From Oligoflexia bacterium (GTDB lineage: Bacteria; Bdellovibrionota; UBA1018): 64,000 bases of DNA. The stretch is taken from assembly GCA_903895855.1 (NCBI GenBank), contig CAITVN010000224.1:50341-114340 (forward strand). Direction: 5' to 3'. The notes under the pieces were generated by a model that made no database searches, was not told the origin of the DNA, and saw nothing but the letters and a program-made list of their open reading frames with translations. A program made the position numbers and the translations under genes. Each line of letters starts with the position of its first letter. Position 1 is the first letter of the stretch. Shown piece after piece: positions 35,629-44,546 of the stretch.

Positions 35629-36723
35629 ATGCTTACAAGAAACGTCTTATTTTCAGTTAACGCCGCTGCCGTCGCTTGGTTATTGAGCTTCATCTGCGCT
35701 CCTGATTCAATGGCTGAGGTGACGACCCCTTGCAGGTCACTCAATCACGTTGTCTTCATGACCGTCGACGGAGTGAGATGGAAAGATTTTTTCGACCCAA
35801 AGAACACTCCGAAAATTCATGCCCTGGCCAATCAGTTTGTCATGTTCGGCAACCGAGACGAAAACTCACACTTCAAAGTTTCAAACCCCATCAACAAGAG
35901 CTTACCTGGTTACCAAACTCTGTTTCTCGGATTCGATGAAGGCGCAAAAAACAACCAATGGCCGAGACCCCAAGCCCCAACATTTATCGACGAGCTAGCC
36001 TCTCAATGGCAAAAGTGTCCGGATTTCGATAAAGACTCAGTCGCGGCCTTTTCGTCTTGGCAAGTTCTCGAAAACGCCCTCACCCATTTCAAACCGGCCA
36101 ATACCAGCAGCGGCCCAAATCAGGGCAACTTGCCATTCGTCTTAAGTGCGGGCGCCCAACCCTGGACGGATCTAAAACACCCAGACGACGGCGCCTACTT
36201 TTCAAAGATCATTCGTTCTGATTTGCCCAAATGGAAACTTTCAAAGAAAGACAAATACACCTGGTCAATGTCACTGCACCACTACCTCATGCACCCGTCG
36301 CAGTTTCTGTACATCTCTACTGGCGACACTGATGAGTGGGGCCATCAAAACGATTTCAAAAAGTACTTGAGTGCACTCAAAGATTCTGACGACCGAGTTG
36401 ACGAAATGATGCAGGAAATCGCGAAGTCACCGTATGCCACCTCAACGACATTCGTTCTCACTACCGATCACGGCCGAGGCAACAAAGGAGACTTCAAGAA
36501 CCATGGCCCTGACATTAAGCACTCAGACGAAGCTTTTCTCATCGTTTCAACGCCAGAGATTCGAAAACAAGCGTCTGCAAATAAGCCACCGCTCGCCATC
36601 AGCGGTGAGTTTGAGCACCGCCAACTGCGCCCAATCTTTGAGTATTTACTCGAAATTCAATCATTAGGGGCCTCGCACGACAGCCACCTACTAGACACCC
36701 TTAGGGGCGCCCACCTACTCTAA
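35629..36723 (+). CDS. Exported alkaline-phosphatase-superfamily protein
   Basis: 364 residues from ATG 35629 (TTG 35620 adds three). A signal peptide (FSVNAAAVAWLLSFICAPDSMA) leads to an alkaline phosphatase/sulfatase fold: VVFMTVDGVRWKDFF gives the first metal Asp, ISTGDTDEWGHQNDF a second site, and VLTTDHGRGNKGDFKNHG the last Asp-His with a distal His. Phosphodiesterase or phosphatase activity in the periplasm is likely; the substrate is unknown. Confidence 0.8.
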   Translation: MLTRNVLFSVNAAAVAWLLSFICAPDSMAEVTTPCRSLNHVVFMTVDGVRWKDFFDPKNTPKIHALANQFVMFGNRDENSHFKVSNPINKSLPGYQTLFLGFDEGAKNNQWPRPQAPTFIDELASQWQKCPDFDKDSVAAFSSWQVLENALTHFKPANTSSGPNQGNLPFVLSAGAQPWTDLKHPDDGAYFSKIIRSDLPKWKLSKKDKYTWSMSLHHYLMHPSQFLYISTGDTDEWGHQNDFKKYLSALKDSDDRVDEMMQEIAKSPYATSTTFVLTTDHGRGNKGDFKNHGPDIKHSDEAFLIVSTPEIRKQASANKPPLAISGEFEHRQLRPIFEYLLEIQSLGASHDSHLLDTLRGAHLL

Positions 36724-36790
36724 ACGAAAATTGAGTTTTGTATTCATTTCAATAGTCAAAACTGACCTAGAGATTTACAATCAATTTCAA

Positions 36791-37174
36791 ATGAACCAAA
36801 ATAATTCTGCTAGAATCAAAGGTAAATCAATTCTCGTTGTTGACGATGAAGAAGGAATCCTTGATGTTCTTTCAATCATTTTATCTGACGAAGGAGCAAT
36901 CGTCACCACAGCTCTGAATGGTAACCAAGCGGTTGAACTTCTTAAGAAATCGACTTTTGATATCATGATCTGTGACCTCACCATGCCAGACGGTGACGGT
37001 CGTTCGGTTCTTAAATTTGCGAAAACCTTAGGTGACAAGAAACCAAAGACCCTCGTGTGTTCGGGAAATTTGAATTTCAATCCCGGCGAAGCCGAAGAAC
37101 TTTTAGTTGACATGGTCACTGAAAAGGTCATGAGCGGCGATGACCTGGTCGAATTAGTCAATCAGCTGGCGTAA
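36791..37174 (+). CDS. CheY-like response regulator
   Basis: 127 residues from ATG 36791; an upstream TTG frame would add 20 unlikely residues. A single receiver: ILVVDDEEG acidic pocket, phosphoacceptor Asp in DIMICDLTMPDGDG and TLVCSGN. The conserved Lys region is altered (MVTEKVMSGDDL), so the terminal K-P motif is missing. No output domain. Possibly a partner of kinases elsewhere. Confidence 0.85.
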   Translation: MNQNNSARIKGKSILVVDDEEGILDVLSIILSDEGAIVTTALNGNQAVELLKKSTFDIMICDLTMPDGDGRSVLKFAKTLGDKKPKTLVCSGNLNFNPGEAEELLVDMVTEKVMSGDDLVELVNQLA

Positions 37175-37220
37175 AAAATTCTTTCACCTGAACCAAAAGA
37201 AAAGAAGACCAAGATGACGG

Positions 37221-38231
37221 TCAAGCCTGAGAAAAGAGATCGATTTGCTGTAAGATCTCATCTATTTTGACAGTCGCTGTTCCTCGCTTGGCAACGACAA
37301 CTCCGGCTGCCATATTGGCCAAGACAGAAGCTTGAATGAGAGTAGCCCCAGACACGAGAGACAATGCCATGATGGCAACCACCGTGTCCCCGGCCCCAGA
37401 CACATCAAATACCTCGCGCGCAAAGGTAGGAATCAGATCAACCTTTTTTGATTTTTTTGAAAAAATCGCCATGCCGTCTTTTCCCCGAGTGATGACTACC
37501 CAATCCGATTTTGAAAATTTCAATAAATTTTGACCAGCGACACAAAGACTTTCGTCGTCAACAATCGAAACCCCCGAAAGTCTTTCTGCCTCTTTTAAAT
37601 TCGGCTTAAAAACAGTGCCCCCCTCATACCAATGAATCGGCCTTGACGAATGCGGATCAATCAAAAGCCACTTCTTTGCTCGCTTGGTTTCTTTAATAGC
37701 CGCTTGAATGAGTTTTTCGGTCAAAGTACCTTTGGCATAATCTTGTATAATCACGCAATCAGCGGTCTTTAGTGCTGTCTTAAACTGCGCTAAGAGCTTA
37801 GCCTCAATCGCAGGCGTCAGCGCAGCTAGATTTTCATAATCAACTCTCATCAGCTGCTGACGATCGGTCTCAATGCGCTCTTTCAAAACAGTGCGCCTAC
37901 TCGAATCCTTCACCAAGCCGCTTGCCTTGATTCGACTGGTCTCTAATAATTCAACAAACTCTTTTGCGGTAAAATCATTGCCGACCAACCCCACTACTGA
38001 TGACTTCGCACCGACTGCGGTGATGTTGTCGGCCACGTTGGCTGATAATCCCAATTTATCCCACTCATGAGTAACGAGCACAATCGGCACGGGTGCCTCT
38101 GGAGAAATGCGTTCAACGACGCCTACCGTGTAGCGATCGACCCCCATGTCGCCAAAAACAAGAATGTTCTTTTTCGAAAACTGAGAGATGATATCGATAT
38201 ACTCTTGATACTCTTGTTTAACATAACTCAT
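37221..38231 (-). CDS. rfaE1: D-glycero-beta-D-manno-heptose-7-phosphate kinase (RfaE1/HldE N-terminal type)
   Basis: 336-residue ribokinase-family (PfkB) kinase: VFGDMGVDRYTVGVVERISPEAPVPIV at the start is the RfaE domain I signature, and FDVSGAGDTVVAIMAL holds the catalytic Asp near the C-terminus. It makes heptose-1,7-bisphosphate for the LPS inner core. The adenylyltransferase domain II of fused HldE is absent, so RfaE2 would be encoded elsewhere. It overlaps the glycosyltransferase gene by 4 nt. Confidence 0.92.
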   Translation of the reverse strand: MSYVKQEYQEYIDIISQFSKKNILVFGDMGVDRYTVGVVERISPEAPVPIVLVTHEWDKLGLSANVADNITAVGAKSSVVGLVGNDFTAKEFVELLETSRIKASGLVKDSSRRTVLKERIETDRQQLMRVDYENLAALTPAIEAKLLAQFKTALKTADCVIIQDYAKGTLTEKLIQAAIKETKRAKKWLLIDPHSSRPIHWYEGGTVFKPNLKEAERLSGVSIVDDESLCVAGQNLLKFSKSDWVVITRGKDGMAIFSKKSKKVDLIPTFAREVFDVSGAGDTVVAIMALSLVSGATLIQASVLANMAAGVVVAKRGTATVKIDEILQQIDLFSQA

Positions 38232-39391
38232 GCGAGTTTTCCTTTTTCATTGGTTGCCAATTTCAATTGCACACGCACTTCATCGAGAACTGAATTCACC
38301 GAGATACTTTCCATACACGGAAAATACTGGCAAGCCTGCAATCGACATCTAAAATCTTCTCCGCAAAAATTTTCTGGCACGAGCACACTTGCCGCTGAGT
38401 CGTTAGCAACGTAGGGGCCCCAACGCAAAGCGCTCTGCACACGAATCGGTGAAAACAGGGTCACCACCCGCTTACCCCGACTCACCGCTAGATGCAGCGG
38501 CCCGGTGCTAGGCGCGATCACGACCTCGCAACAGGCAAAAAGAGCCGAAAGTTTTGTGACACTCGCACTCTCATCAGCCTGATAAATCAACGTCTGCTGA
38601 GACGCCTGTTTTGAAAGCCCCTCACGAAAACGAACAGCTAGGCCCGATTCGCTTGGCCCAAAAGTGAGAACAAACCGAGTCGTCGCAAATTTCTCAGCCA
38701 TTTTATTCAATAGTTCAATGTACTGTGCTTCAGACCAATTGAGCGCCGACCCGCCCATTCCCGGATGCAGGCCAATGAGCGAAACCTTATCGTGCGCGAG
38801 AAACCCGCGCGCCCAACTCTCGTCGGCCGCATTCGTTGAAGTTTCGGTCAAGATTTGGGTTCGTTTCGCACGAATACCTAGACGCCTCAGTAACTGCAAA
38901 TTGTAATCAGCCTCATGCATTTCAACTAGCGAGCGGCGTTGTCTCACTCCACGATTGTAAAACCAATACGAATGCGGCTTTGACAAAGGCCCCACACGGT
39001 AGGGCACGCCAATGCCATACAGCGCGGCGGCCAGCCGAGGCTCGGTGCTCATCACGACTGCGATTGAAATACCCAAGACTCTCAACTCTCTCATGAGCCT
39101 AAAAAAACCCTTCACACCGGCGTGCACACCATCGGGGTCGTAAATTTTGACTTCATCAACAAACGAAAGCGTTTCAACAATGGGCGCAATATTTTTTCGC
39201 ACCATCAAAATCAGTTTTGATTTGGGGTAATTTTCTTTGAGCGCCCGAATAGCCGGAGTCGACAAAATCACGTCACCCAAGCGATCACAGCGTGCGACCA
39301 AGATTTTAATCGATTCGCCTCGAATAACCTCAGAAATTCCATCAAGCAACGCGGGCTGAGCCTGATGTGAAACGTCTTCGCTTGCGACCAT
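38228..39391 (-). CDS. Glycosyltransferase family 9 (LPS heptosyltransferase)
   Basis: 387 residues with the GT9/heptosyltransferase pattern: ILVARCDRLGDVILSTPAIRALKENYPKSKL at the N-terminal domain and VIAPSTGPLHLAVSRGKRVVTLFSP (sugar-nucleotide site) at the C-terminal domain. Transfers ADP-heptose to the LPS inner core at the cytoplasmic face of the inner membrane. It starts directly after the cmk stop and overlaps rfaE1 by 4 nt; the two form a heptose module. The C-terminal CGEDFRCRLQACQYFPCM is Cys-rich, as in several WaaF-like proteins. Confidence 0.9.
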   Translation of the reverse strand: MVASEDVSHQAQPALLDGISEVIRGESIKILVARCDRLGDVILSTPAIRALKENYPKSKLILMVRKNIAPIVETLSFVDEVKIYDPDGVHAGVKGFFRLMRELRVLGISIAVVMSTEPRLAAALYGIGVPYRVGPLSKPHSYWFYNRGVRQRRSLVEMHEADYNLQLLRRLGIRAKRTQILTETSTNAADESWARGFLAHDKVSLIGLHPGMGGSALNWSEAQYIELLNKMAEKFATTRFVLTFGPSESGLAVRFREGLSKQASQQTLIYQADESASVTKLSALFACCEVVIAPSTGPLHLAVSRGKRVVTLFSPIRVQSALRWGPYVANDSAASVLVPENFCGEDFRCRLQACQYFPCMESISVNSVLDEVRVQLKLATNEKGKLA

Positions 39392-40120
39392 TTAAGTCCT
39401 TTTGATTCTTTCTTTCGCTTTCGCACTCAGTTGCGCCACCACTTCATCAAGAGTGTGGGCGCTGGTATCCAGGACGATCGCATCGACCGCCACTTTCAGT
39501 GGCGCAATTTCACGGTTGGTATCAGCAAAGTCTCGTGCCTCAATTTGCTTCACGAGCTCGCTAAACGTGGGCACATCGACCCCTGAAGCTTCAAGTTCAG
39601 CCAAGCGTCGCTTCGCGCGCTCTTCAACACTGGCTGTTAGAAAAAATTTCACATCAGCATCAGGAAAAATCACCGTACCGATATCTCTACCTTCAAGAAT
39701 CGTTTTACCCTGGCAACCTAGACGGCGCTGTAGCGAAAGCAAGGCTTGTCTCACCCCTTTAAACGCTGACACTCGACTGGCGGCCATTGACACTTCTGGA
39801 GTTCGAATCTTATCGGTCAAGTCTCGGCCGTTGGCGTAAATTCGATTGGCAGGATTTTTCGAGGGCTCGCGCCGAAACGCGAGACTGGTCGTATTGGCGA
39901 CTTCTACCGACCGCTCTTCAGTCAGCTCTTCAATGCCGCCCCACTTCTCGAGACCCAAGTAAGCAATCGATCGGTACATGGCCCCCGTATCGATATGGGT
40001 GTACCCCAGCGCATCAGCCAGGCGTTTCGTCACTGAACTTTTGCCTGTACCTGCCGGGCCATCAATTGCGATCACAGGACCTTGTTTAATTACTGTTTCG
40101 TTTTTCATGACGCTCATCAC
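39392..40120 (-). CDS. cmk: Cytidylate kinase
   Basis: 242 residues. P-loop IAIDGPAGTGKSSVTKRLADALGY, HIDTGAMYRS, GRDIGTVIFPDADVKFFLTA and RRLAEL match Cmk, which phosphorylates CMP and dCMP. ATG 40108 (MKNETVIKQG) is an equally good start. It is adjacent to the glycosyltransferase gene without spacing and 38 nt after the DUF366 gene. Confidence 0.95.
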   Translation of the reverse strand: MMSVMKNETVIKQGPVIAIDGPAGTGKSSVTKRLADALGYTHIDTGAMYRSIAYLGLEKWGGIEELTEERSVEVANTTSLAFRREPSKNPANRIYANGRDLTDKIRTPEVSMAASRVSAFKGVRQALLSLQRRLGCQGKTILEGRDIGTVIFPDADVKFFLTASVEERAKRRLAELEASGVDVPTFSELVKQIEARDFADTNREIAPLKVAVDAIVLDTSAHTLDEVVAQLSAKAKERIKRT

Positions 40121-40158
40121 TGATTACCATTTATAGCTTGTGGCTTATAGAATGCAGC

Positions 40159-40755
40159 CTACACCACCGCGCGCACTTTAGTACAGGCGAGACTCACCGA
40201 TTGCAGTTCGGCGTGGGTGGTTTTTAGCACCTGGTCAGTGAATTCTTTTGAGAACTCCTTTGAGTTGACTCCCAGGTCATTGAGGCCGATTGCAGCCACC
40301 GGGGCCCCCTCAGCGTCGATATTAATGCCCAGGTGAAGCACCTGAGAAACGGCTGAAGAGGTCACGATCGAAACGCTGAGCTTCTTCTTAGGCTCACCAG
40401 CCGCTGCCGAAACAAAAATATCATCGCCATCGCGGGCGATAGTAAATCGGTGCCCCACCCGAGCTCTCAAGGCGTCTGCCGCAATCGACACCATCAGGCG
40501 TTGAACGAGCACGATGTCGATCAAGTCGGCCTGAAAGAACTCACCGATGAAGTGAATCATTTTCTTGGCCTTGATGTGATCATGACTCAAGCGATCTTCC
40601 CAATCAACGAGGGCTTCGGTTTTAACAAAGCAAGGGCCTTCAAAAGCGATAATGCCTGAGCCGTACTGCCGAGTTTTTTCTAAAATATAATGAGGGCGCA
40701 GCTCTTTGCCTGTGTATTCGATTTCTTGATCTAAGCGTTGCGTGAATAAAATCAT
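40159..40755 (-). CDS. DUF366 family protein in queuosine gene cluster
   Basis: 198 residues beginning MILFTQRLDQEIEYTGKELRPHYI, with GSGIIAFEGPCFV, VDWEDRL and a C-terminal domain SIVTSSAVSQVLHLGINI. This matches DUF366, a family of unknown activity. Its gene overlaps queC by 4 nt and thus is fixed in the queuosine (or related 7-deazapurine) operon, which suggests a role in that pathway or its salvage. Confidence 0.8.
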   Translation of the reverse strand: MILFTQRLDQEIEYTGKELRPHYILEKTRQYGSGIIAFEGPCFVKTEALVDWEDRLSHDHIKAKKMIHFIGEFFQADLIDIVLVQRLMVSIAADALRARVGHRFTIARDGDDIFVSAAAGEPKKKLSVSIVTSSAVSQVLHLGINIDAEGAPVAAIGLNDLGVNSKEFSKEFTDQVLKTTHAELQSVSLACTKVRAVV

Positions 40756-41414
40756 TCGAGCGCTCGCTTCAAGCGTTTGCAGGACTCACACTCGCCACAA
40801 GGCTTGTGTCCGGCTTGATAACAGCTCCAAATCAATTCAAACGGAAACGGTGACTTTAGCGCACGCAACTGGGTGACGATTTCTTTTTTGTTCATCTTAA
40901 TCGTGTACGAATCGACGGCCACACGCCCTGCGGTCGAATACGAAAGGGCCTTCGAAATCGCCGCTAAGTAATCAGCCGAGTTATCAGGAAACGTCGCCGC
41001 TTCTTCGCGGTTAAATCCTACCAAAATTTGACCGATCTCACGCGATTCGGCAACGACAGCAGCCATTTCAATGAAAAGGCCGTTGCGATTGGGCACCCAA
41101 ACCGCACTCGCTGACTGAGTCGTAGCGGCTAGATTGTCGAGGTCTTGCGATTGCATCGAAGGCACCTTCGAATCGGGGTGATTGAGTGCACTCTTTGAAA
41201 AGCGAGACAGCCAGACAGCCGAAAGCATTTCGTGGCGAACGCCATAATGCTTTGAAAGCGCCTGAGCCGCGCGCAGTTCACACGCCAGCGCTTTTTGGCC
41301 ATAGTCTAACGTGAGCGTCTGAACGACCGTGACCTCGGGGTCGTTCATCGCGAGGGCTAAGTTCGCGGCAGAGTCGAGGCCGCCCGATAGTAAGATGAGA
41401 GTTCGTTTTGTCAT
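40752..41414 (-). CDS. queC: 7-cyano-7-deazaguanine synthase QueC
   Basis: 220 residues with the ATP-pyrophosphatase loop LLSGGLDSAANLALA, LTLDYGQKA, WVPNRNGLFIEMA and the zinc site CYQAGHKPCGECESCKRL. Converts CDG to preQ0 with ATP and ammonia. It overlaps queD and the DUF366 gene by 4 nt each. Full length. Confidence 0.96.
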   Translation of the reverse strand: MTKRTLILLSGGLDSAANLALAMNDPEVTVVQTLTLDYGQKALACELRAAQALSKHYGVRHEMLSAVWLSRFSKSALNHPDSKVPSMQSQDLDNLAATTQSASAVWVPNRNGLFIEMAAVVAESREIGQILVGFNREEAATFPDNSADYLAAISKALSYSTAGRVAVDSYTIKMNKKEIVTQLRALKSPFPFELIWSCYQAGHKPCGECESCKRLKRALE

Positions 41415-41797
41415 GTGGTTCGCTTGTTTTCGTCGTAGTAGCTGGCGTAGCAGCGGTCGTTTTCCCAGACGGTGACGCGTGAGATCCAGGTTTCGCCGTG
41501 GTCGATCATTTTTGACAATTTTTCAAACGCGAGTTTCGCAATGACTTCGGCCGAAGGGTTGATCTTTTTGAAATCTTCGAGAAGGTTGAGGTCTTGGTGA
41601 TCCCAGGGGGCGACGGTTTCTTTGACCGCATTCTTTAACGCCCGAAAATCAATCGCCATGCCGATGCTATCGAGGCGCTTTGAAACCGCGAACACTTCTA
41701 GACCCCAATTGTGACCATGAGGCCTCGCGCAATCACCCGGGTACCCCTCAAGATGATGCGCTGCAGGAAAGTCCAATTTTACTCTTAATTCAAACAT
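41411..41797 (-). CDS. queD: 6-carboxy-5,6,7,8-tetrahydropterin synthase QueD
   Basis: 128 residues. Zinc-binding His in FPAAHHLEG and HGHNWGLEVF, catalytic Cys in GDCARPHGHNW, and DHQDLN toward the end are the QueD/PTPS features. Makes CPH4 from dihydroneopterin triphosphate. First gene of the queD-queC-DUF366-cmk-GT9-rfaE1 unit. The queE step is not in the window. Confidence 0.95.
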   Translation of the reverse strand: MFELRVKLDFPAAHHLEGYPGDCARPHGHNWGLEVFAVSKRLDSIGMAIDFRALKNAVKETVAPWDHQDLNLLEDFKKINPSAEVIAKLAFEKLSKMIDHGETWISRVTVWENDRCYASYYDENKRTT

Positions 41798-41895
41798 GCG
41801 TGGGCAGTATCACAGACGGTGGGGGGCAGCAAAATTTTTTAGCTGACCAGCCGATCTAAAAATGTCGCTGCGGGGATCGAAAATCCCAATGTGCC

Positions 41896-42012
41896 CTCTC
41901 GTTTTACCGGCCCTTCTTGATAAAGCAAGAAGCCTCATTTCACCCCTGTCGTGAAATGTGGGTCAACCCTCAGTTTACGCGAGAGTTGGAGCCCCCTCCG
42001 CATTTAATGCGG
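41896..42012. other. Structured intergenic region with three hairpins and a closing stem
   Basis: In the 378-bp gap between queD and a secreted protein gene, CTCTCG (41896-41901) pairs with CGAGAG (41980-41985) and encloses two clean hairpins, CTTCTTG/CAAGAAG (41913-41932) and CATTTCAC/GTGAAATG (41936-41958). A third hairpin, CCGCAT/ATGCGG, follows at 41998-42012. No coding frame is seen. A structured leader RNA is possible on either strand; no preQ1 riboswitch pattern was found. The rest of the gap shows nothing recognisable. Confidence 0.4.
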
Positions 42013-42175
42013 GTCCGACAATAAAATATAAGGAAAGAAAATAGCTCGCAAGGCGCCATCTTATTGACAACACGAGCCCTTCAAAAAAAAATTGCCTATA
42101 ATAGGAGACTAATGGAGACTATTTAAAGACAAGTGTTGCTTAAAATCACACACAAACAAATGAGGTATTTTAAAA

Positions 42176-42631
42176 ATGAAGACATTAGTTTTGGCGATCG
42201 GAGCAGTAGCAATCTTTTTTATAAGCTCAACGAATGTAAATGCGGCCGGAGAGTGCGAAAACGGGTACACATGGGGGAACCTGTCACCCGCTGCAAAAAC
42301 TGGTTTTGTTTGCTACAAAAAAGGCACTCAAGTTTGTCCGGCTGGCGCTGTGGTCAATCTCGTTACCGGTGGAATTGATGAATGTATTAATTATTCTTCG
42401 GGATATAAGGGAATAGTGATATGCAAAGGAGCGCCAGAAGACAAGGTTCTCGACGGTAAAGCATGGGCATTCAAGGGCTTAGACCCCTGCTGGTCTTACT
42501 ACAATCCTAAGTTAGTCTGTCCTGCTGGAACTACCCTTATGAATATTAAAGTAGGCTACTTAGTCGCATTTGAACCATACATGGCAAGTGATGGAATGTG
42601 CGTCGCCAAGCCAAGCTACGCACGAAAATAA
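42176..42631 (+). CDS. Small Cys-rich exported protein
   Basis: 151 residues: signal peptide LVLAIGAVAIFFISSTNVNA, then a mature part with eight Cys, two in the repeated context VCPAG (residues ~49 and ~120), suggesting two similar disulfide-bonded units. Rich in Gly, Tyr and Lys. GAGG lies upstream of the ATG. No family recognised. More AT-rich than the core genes nearby. Confidence 0.6.
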   Translation: MKTLVLAIGAVAIFFISSTNVNAAGECENGYTWGNLSPAAKTGFVCYKKGTQVCPAGAVVNLVTGGIDECINYSSGYKGIVICKGAPEDKVLDGKAWAFKGLDPCWSYYNPKLVCPAGTTLMNIKVGYLVAFEPYMASDGMCVAKPSYARK

Positions 42632-42656
42632 TTTTTTGAAGCCAATTGTTTTTGTT

Positions 42657-42704
42657 AAAGTATAAAGACCGGGATTCAAACTATTGTTCTGGTCTTTGTA
42701 CTTC
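42657..42704 (+). terminator. Hairpin downstream of the Cys-rich protein gene
   Basis: AAGTATAAAGACC and GGTCTTTGTACTT form a 13-bp stem with one G-U pair and a 20-nt loop, 26 nt after the stop. No U-tract follows, so this is a possible transcript end only. Confidence 0.35.
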
Positions 42705-42786
42705 AAAATGACGAAATCAATTAAATTTTGCCGACAGCCAGCCTCCGACGAAACAGCCAGAGTCAACAACTAAGCAAAAAGCACCC

Positions 42787-42851
42787 CTCAAAAATCAGCC
42801 AACCGCACTTCGCCTTCAAGCGACAGACCCATGATGTAGGCGTCTTCGCCG
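42787..42851. repeat. Left 65-bp direct repeat, copy of the rimI 3' end
   Basis: Matches 44547-44611 at 64 of 65 positions. The sequence is the last ~63 coding bases plus stop of rimI, here detached from the gene. Together the two copies bracket the abiE pair, so this looks like an attachment-type or recombination repeat. Confidence 0.85.
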
Positions 42852-42960
42852 GGTATCAGCGAGTCCTCAAAACTCTAAGGATCGACCTATAGGCAAAATC
42901 AACGACGGTTAAGATATACAACTAACTGATATTAAAAAGATTTTATCTTCTTATTTTTCA

Positions 42961-42993
42961 TAAAACACTCACTTGAGTTTACTGAGTGTTTTA
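42961..42993. promoter_or_regulatory. 11-bp inverted repeat upstream of abiEi, likely autoregulatory operator
   Basis: TAAAACACTCA and TGAGTGTTTTA are perfect arms 11 nt apart, ending 16 nt before the abiEi start. AbiEi antitoxins are known to repress their operon by binding inverted repeats in the promoter. Confidence 0.65.
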
Positions 42994-43009
42994 GTTACAC
43001 TAAATAGAA

Positions 43010-43603
43010 ATGAGAAATCCAGAGACACTAAACACCCTACGCAGACTTCTCAAAAAGCCATTTTTCACTTCTACTGAAGTAAAAGCACTCGGTGTCAACC
43101 CAAGCATTCTCAGCCACTATGTCAATACCCATCAACTCAAACGCCTGCGCCGAGGAGTATACTGCGCAGTCAATGCTCCAGAGATTCACTCGCAATGGGG
43201 CGACCTAATCGAGGCAGCTAAAGCCATACGAGGAGGCGTCATCTGCCTCACCTCAGCGCTTGCAATTTATGAATTGACCGACGAAATTTCGCGCGCGCAC
43301 TGGATTGCCGTCTCAAATTCGACATCGGCAAACGCAAAGAGACCGATCAAAATTATTAGAATGCGTAATATTTCTCTTGGCCAAACCACAATAAACATTG
43401 ACGGTGTAATGGTTAAAATCTTCAATCATGAGCGAACCATCGTCGACGCCTTTCGACAGCTGAGTAAAGAAACTGCGATCAAAGCACTTAAAGCTGCGCT
43501 TTCTGCCCAATATTCGCACAAACTTGACCTGCAAAAACTTCAACAATACGCCAAAGCCCTCCACGTAAACATTGCTCCCTACCTTTTGGCGGTGACCACA
43601 TGA
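43010..43603 (+). CDS. abiEi: AbiEi-family antitoxin (type IV)
   Basis: 197 residues: an N-terminal winged helix (LLKKPFFTSTEVKALGVNPSILSHYVNTHQLKRLRRGVYC) followed by the AbiEi core (GGVICLTSALAIYELTDEI, HWIAVSN, and FNHERTIVDAFRQ). It represses the operon and counteracts AbiEii without binding it. It overlaps the toxin by 4 nt (ATGA). The pair provides abortive-infection style phage defence in known cases. Flanking direct repeats mark it as inserted DNA. Confidence 0.88.
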   Translation: MRNPETLNTLRRLLKKPFFTSTEVKALGVNPSILSHYVNTHQLKRLRRGVYCAVNAPEIHSQWGDLIEAAKAIRGGVICLTSALAIYELTDEISRAHWIAVSNSTSANAKRPIKIIRMRNISLGQTTINIDGVMVKIFNHERTIVDAFRQLSKETAIKALKAALSAQYSHKLDLQKLQQYAKALHVNIAPYLLAVTT

Positions 43604-44448
43604 ACGAAACAGCGATAAAAGAACGCCTCAAAGTCATTGCCAAAGAAAAGGGCGTCACATTCAACGAGTGCTGGAAGCAGCTCTTGCTCGAAAGAATGCT
43701 AGCACGAGTATCGAGATCACCCCATCGCGAACACCTGATTTTTAAGGGAGGATTTCTACTTTCTTATCTGATCGAGATCGGAAGAGAAACCAAAGATCTT
43801 GATTTTTTACTTAGACAAGTGGAAGCCAAAGAAGCTTCTGTGCAAGAGATCTTCGAGGAAATTGCTGCAATTGAGCTTCGCGACGGGTTTAGTTTTCAGT
43901 TTAGTAAACTAGAAATCCTATCGCAACCCCACATGCATTACCCTGGGTTTCGACTCACGCTTCAAGCCAGGCTTGATAAGATGAAAGATCAGGTCCAGAT
44001 AGACATTGGGGTTGGTGATTCTGTTTTACCCAAGAACCGTGAAGTATCCCTGTTTCGCTATAGGGGTGTACCCATATTTGAGAGCGAAATCACTCTGCTG
44101 AGCTACCCCCTTGAAACGATCTTCGCTGAAAAATTTGAAACCACAATTTCGAAGGGCGCTGCAAACTCAAGAATGAAAGACTATCACGACCTCCTGATTA
44201 TGGGCCGTTCGGGAGCGCTGAAGCTGACCGAATTGAAATTCAGTATTACCGAAACCTTTAAAACTCGCGAAACCCCACTGACGGATGAAATTAGTTTCGG
44301 GCCCATAGAAATGCGCAAGCTACAATCACTCTGGAGTTCACACCTGCGCGGCTATGATGATCTCGCGACCGAACTTAACCTGCCAAAGCACATTGAAGAT
44401 ACTATAGTCGAAATCAATCAGCTCCTCAAATCCCTCAAAGAAGTTTAA
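43600..44448 (+). CDS. abiEii: AbiEii nucleotidyltransferase toxin
   Basis: 282 residues of the DUF1814/AbiEii family: HLIFKGGFLLSYLIEIGRETKDLDFLL contains the GG-x(n)-K-D-L-D-F nucleotidyltransferase core, and KDYHDLLIM the third conserved Asp. Known AbiEii/MenT toxins transfer nucleotides, in some cases to tRNA 3' ends. Full length and all motifs intact, so the system is probably active. A stem-loop (44516-44546) follows right at the repeat boundary. Confidence 0.9.
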   Translation: MNETAIKERLKVIAKEKGVTFNECWKQLLLERMLARVSRSPHREHLIFKGGFLLSYLIEIGRETKDLDFLLRQVEAKEASVQEIFEEIAAIELRDGFSFQFSKLEILSQPHMHYPGFRLTLQARLDKMKDQVQIDIGVGDSVLPKNREVSLFRYRGVPIFESEITLLSYPLETIFAEKFETTISKGAANSRMKDYHDLLIMGRSGALKLTELKFSITETFKTRETPLTDEISFGPIEMRKLQSLWSSHLRGYDDLATELNLPKHIEDTIVEINQLLKSLKEV

Positions 44449-44546
44449 GGTACCTCTTCAGCTAGCTTGGGGCTCGCCGGGTGTTCAGCCTTTGAAGTAA
44501 TTGACTTGGCCCAATTTTGACGCAGCAATTCAGCTGCGAAGTCAAA

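Noticed and set aside
41798..41870. preQ1 riboswitch in the leader of queD
   Set aside because: The minus-strand leader lacks the preQ1-I pattern (C-rich loop with an A-rich tail pairing into a pseudoknot) at the right spacing; A-tracts are present but no matching stem.
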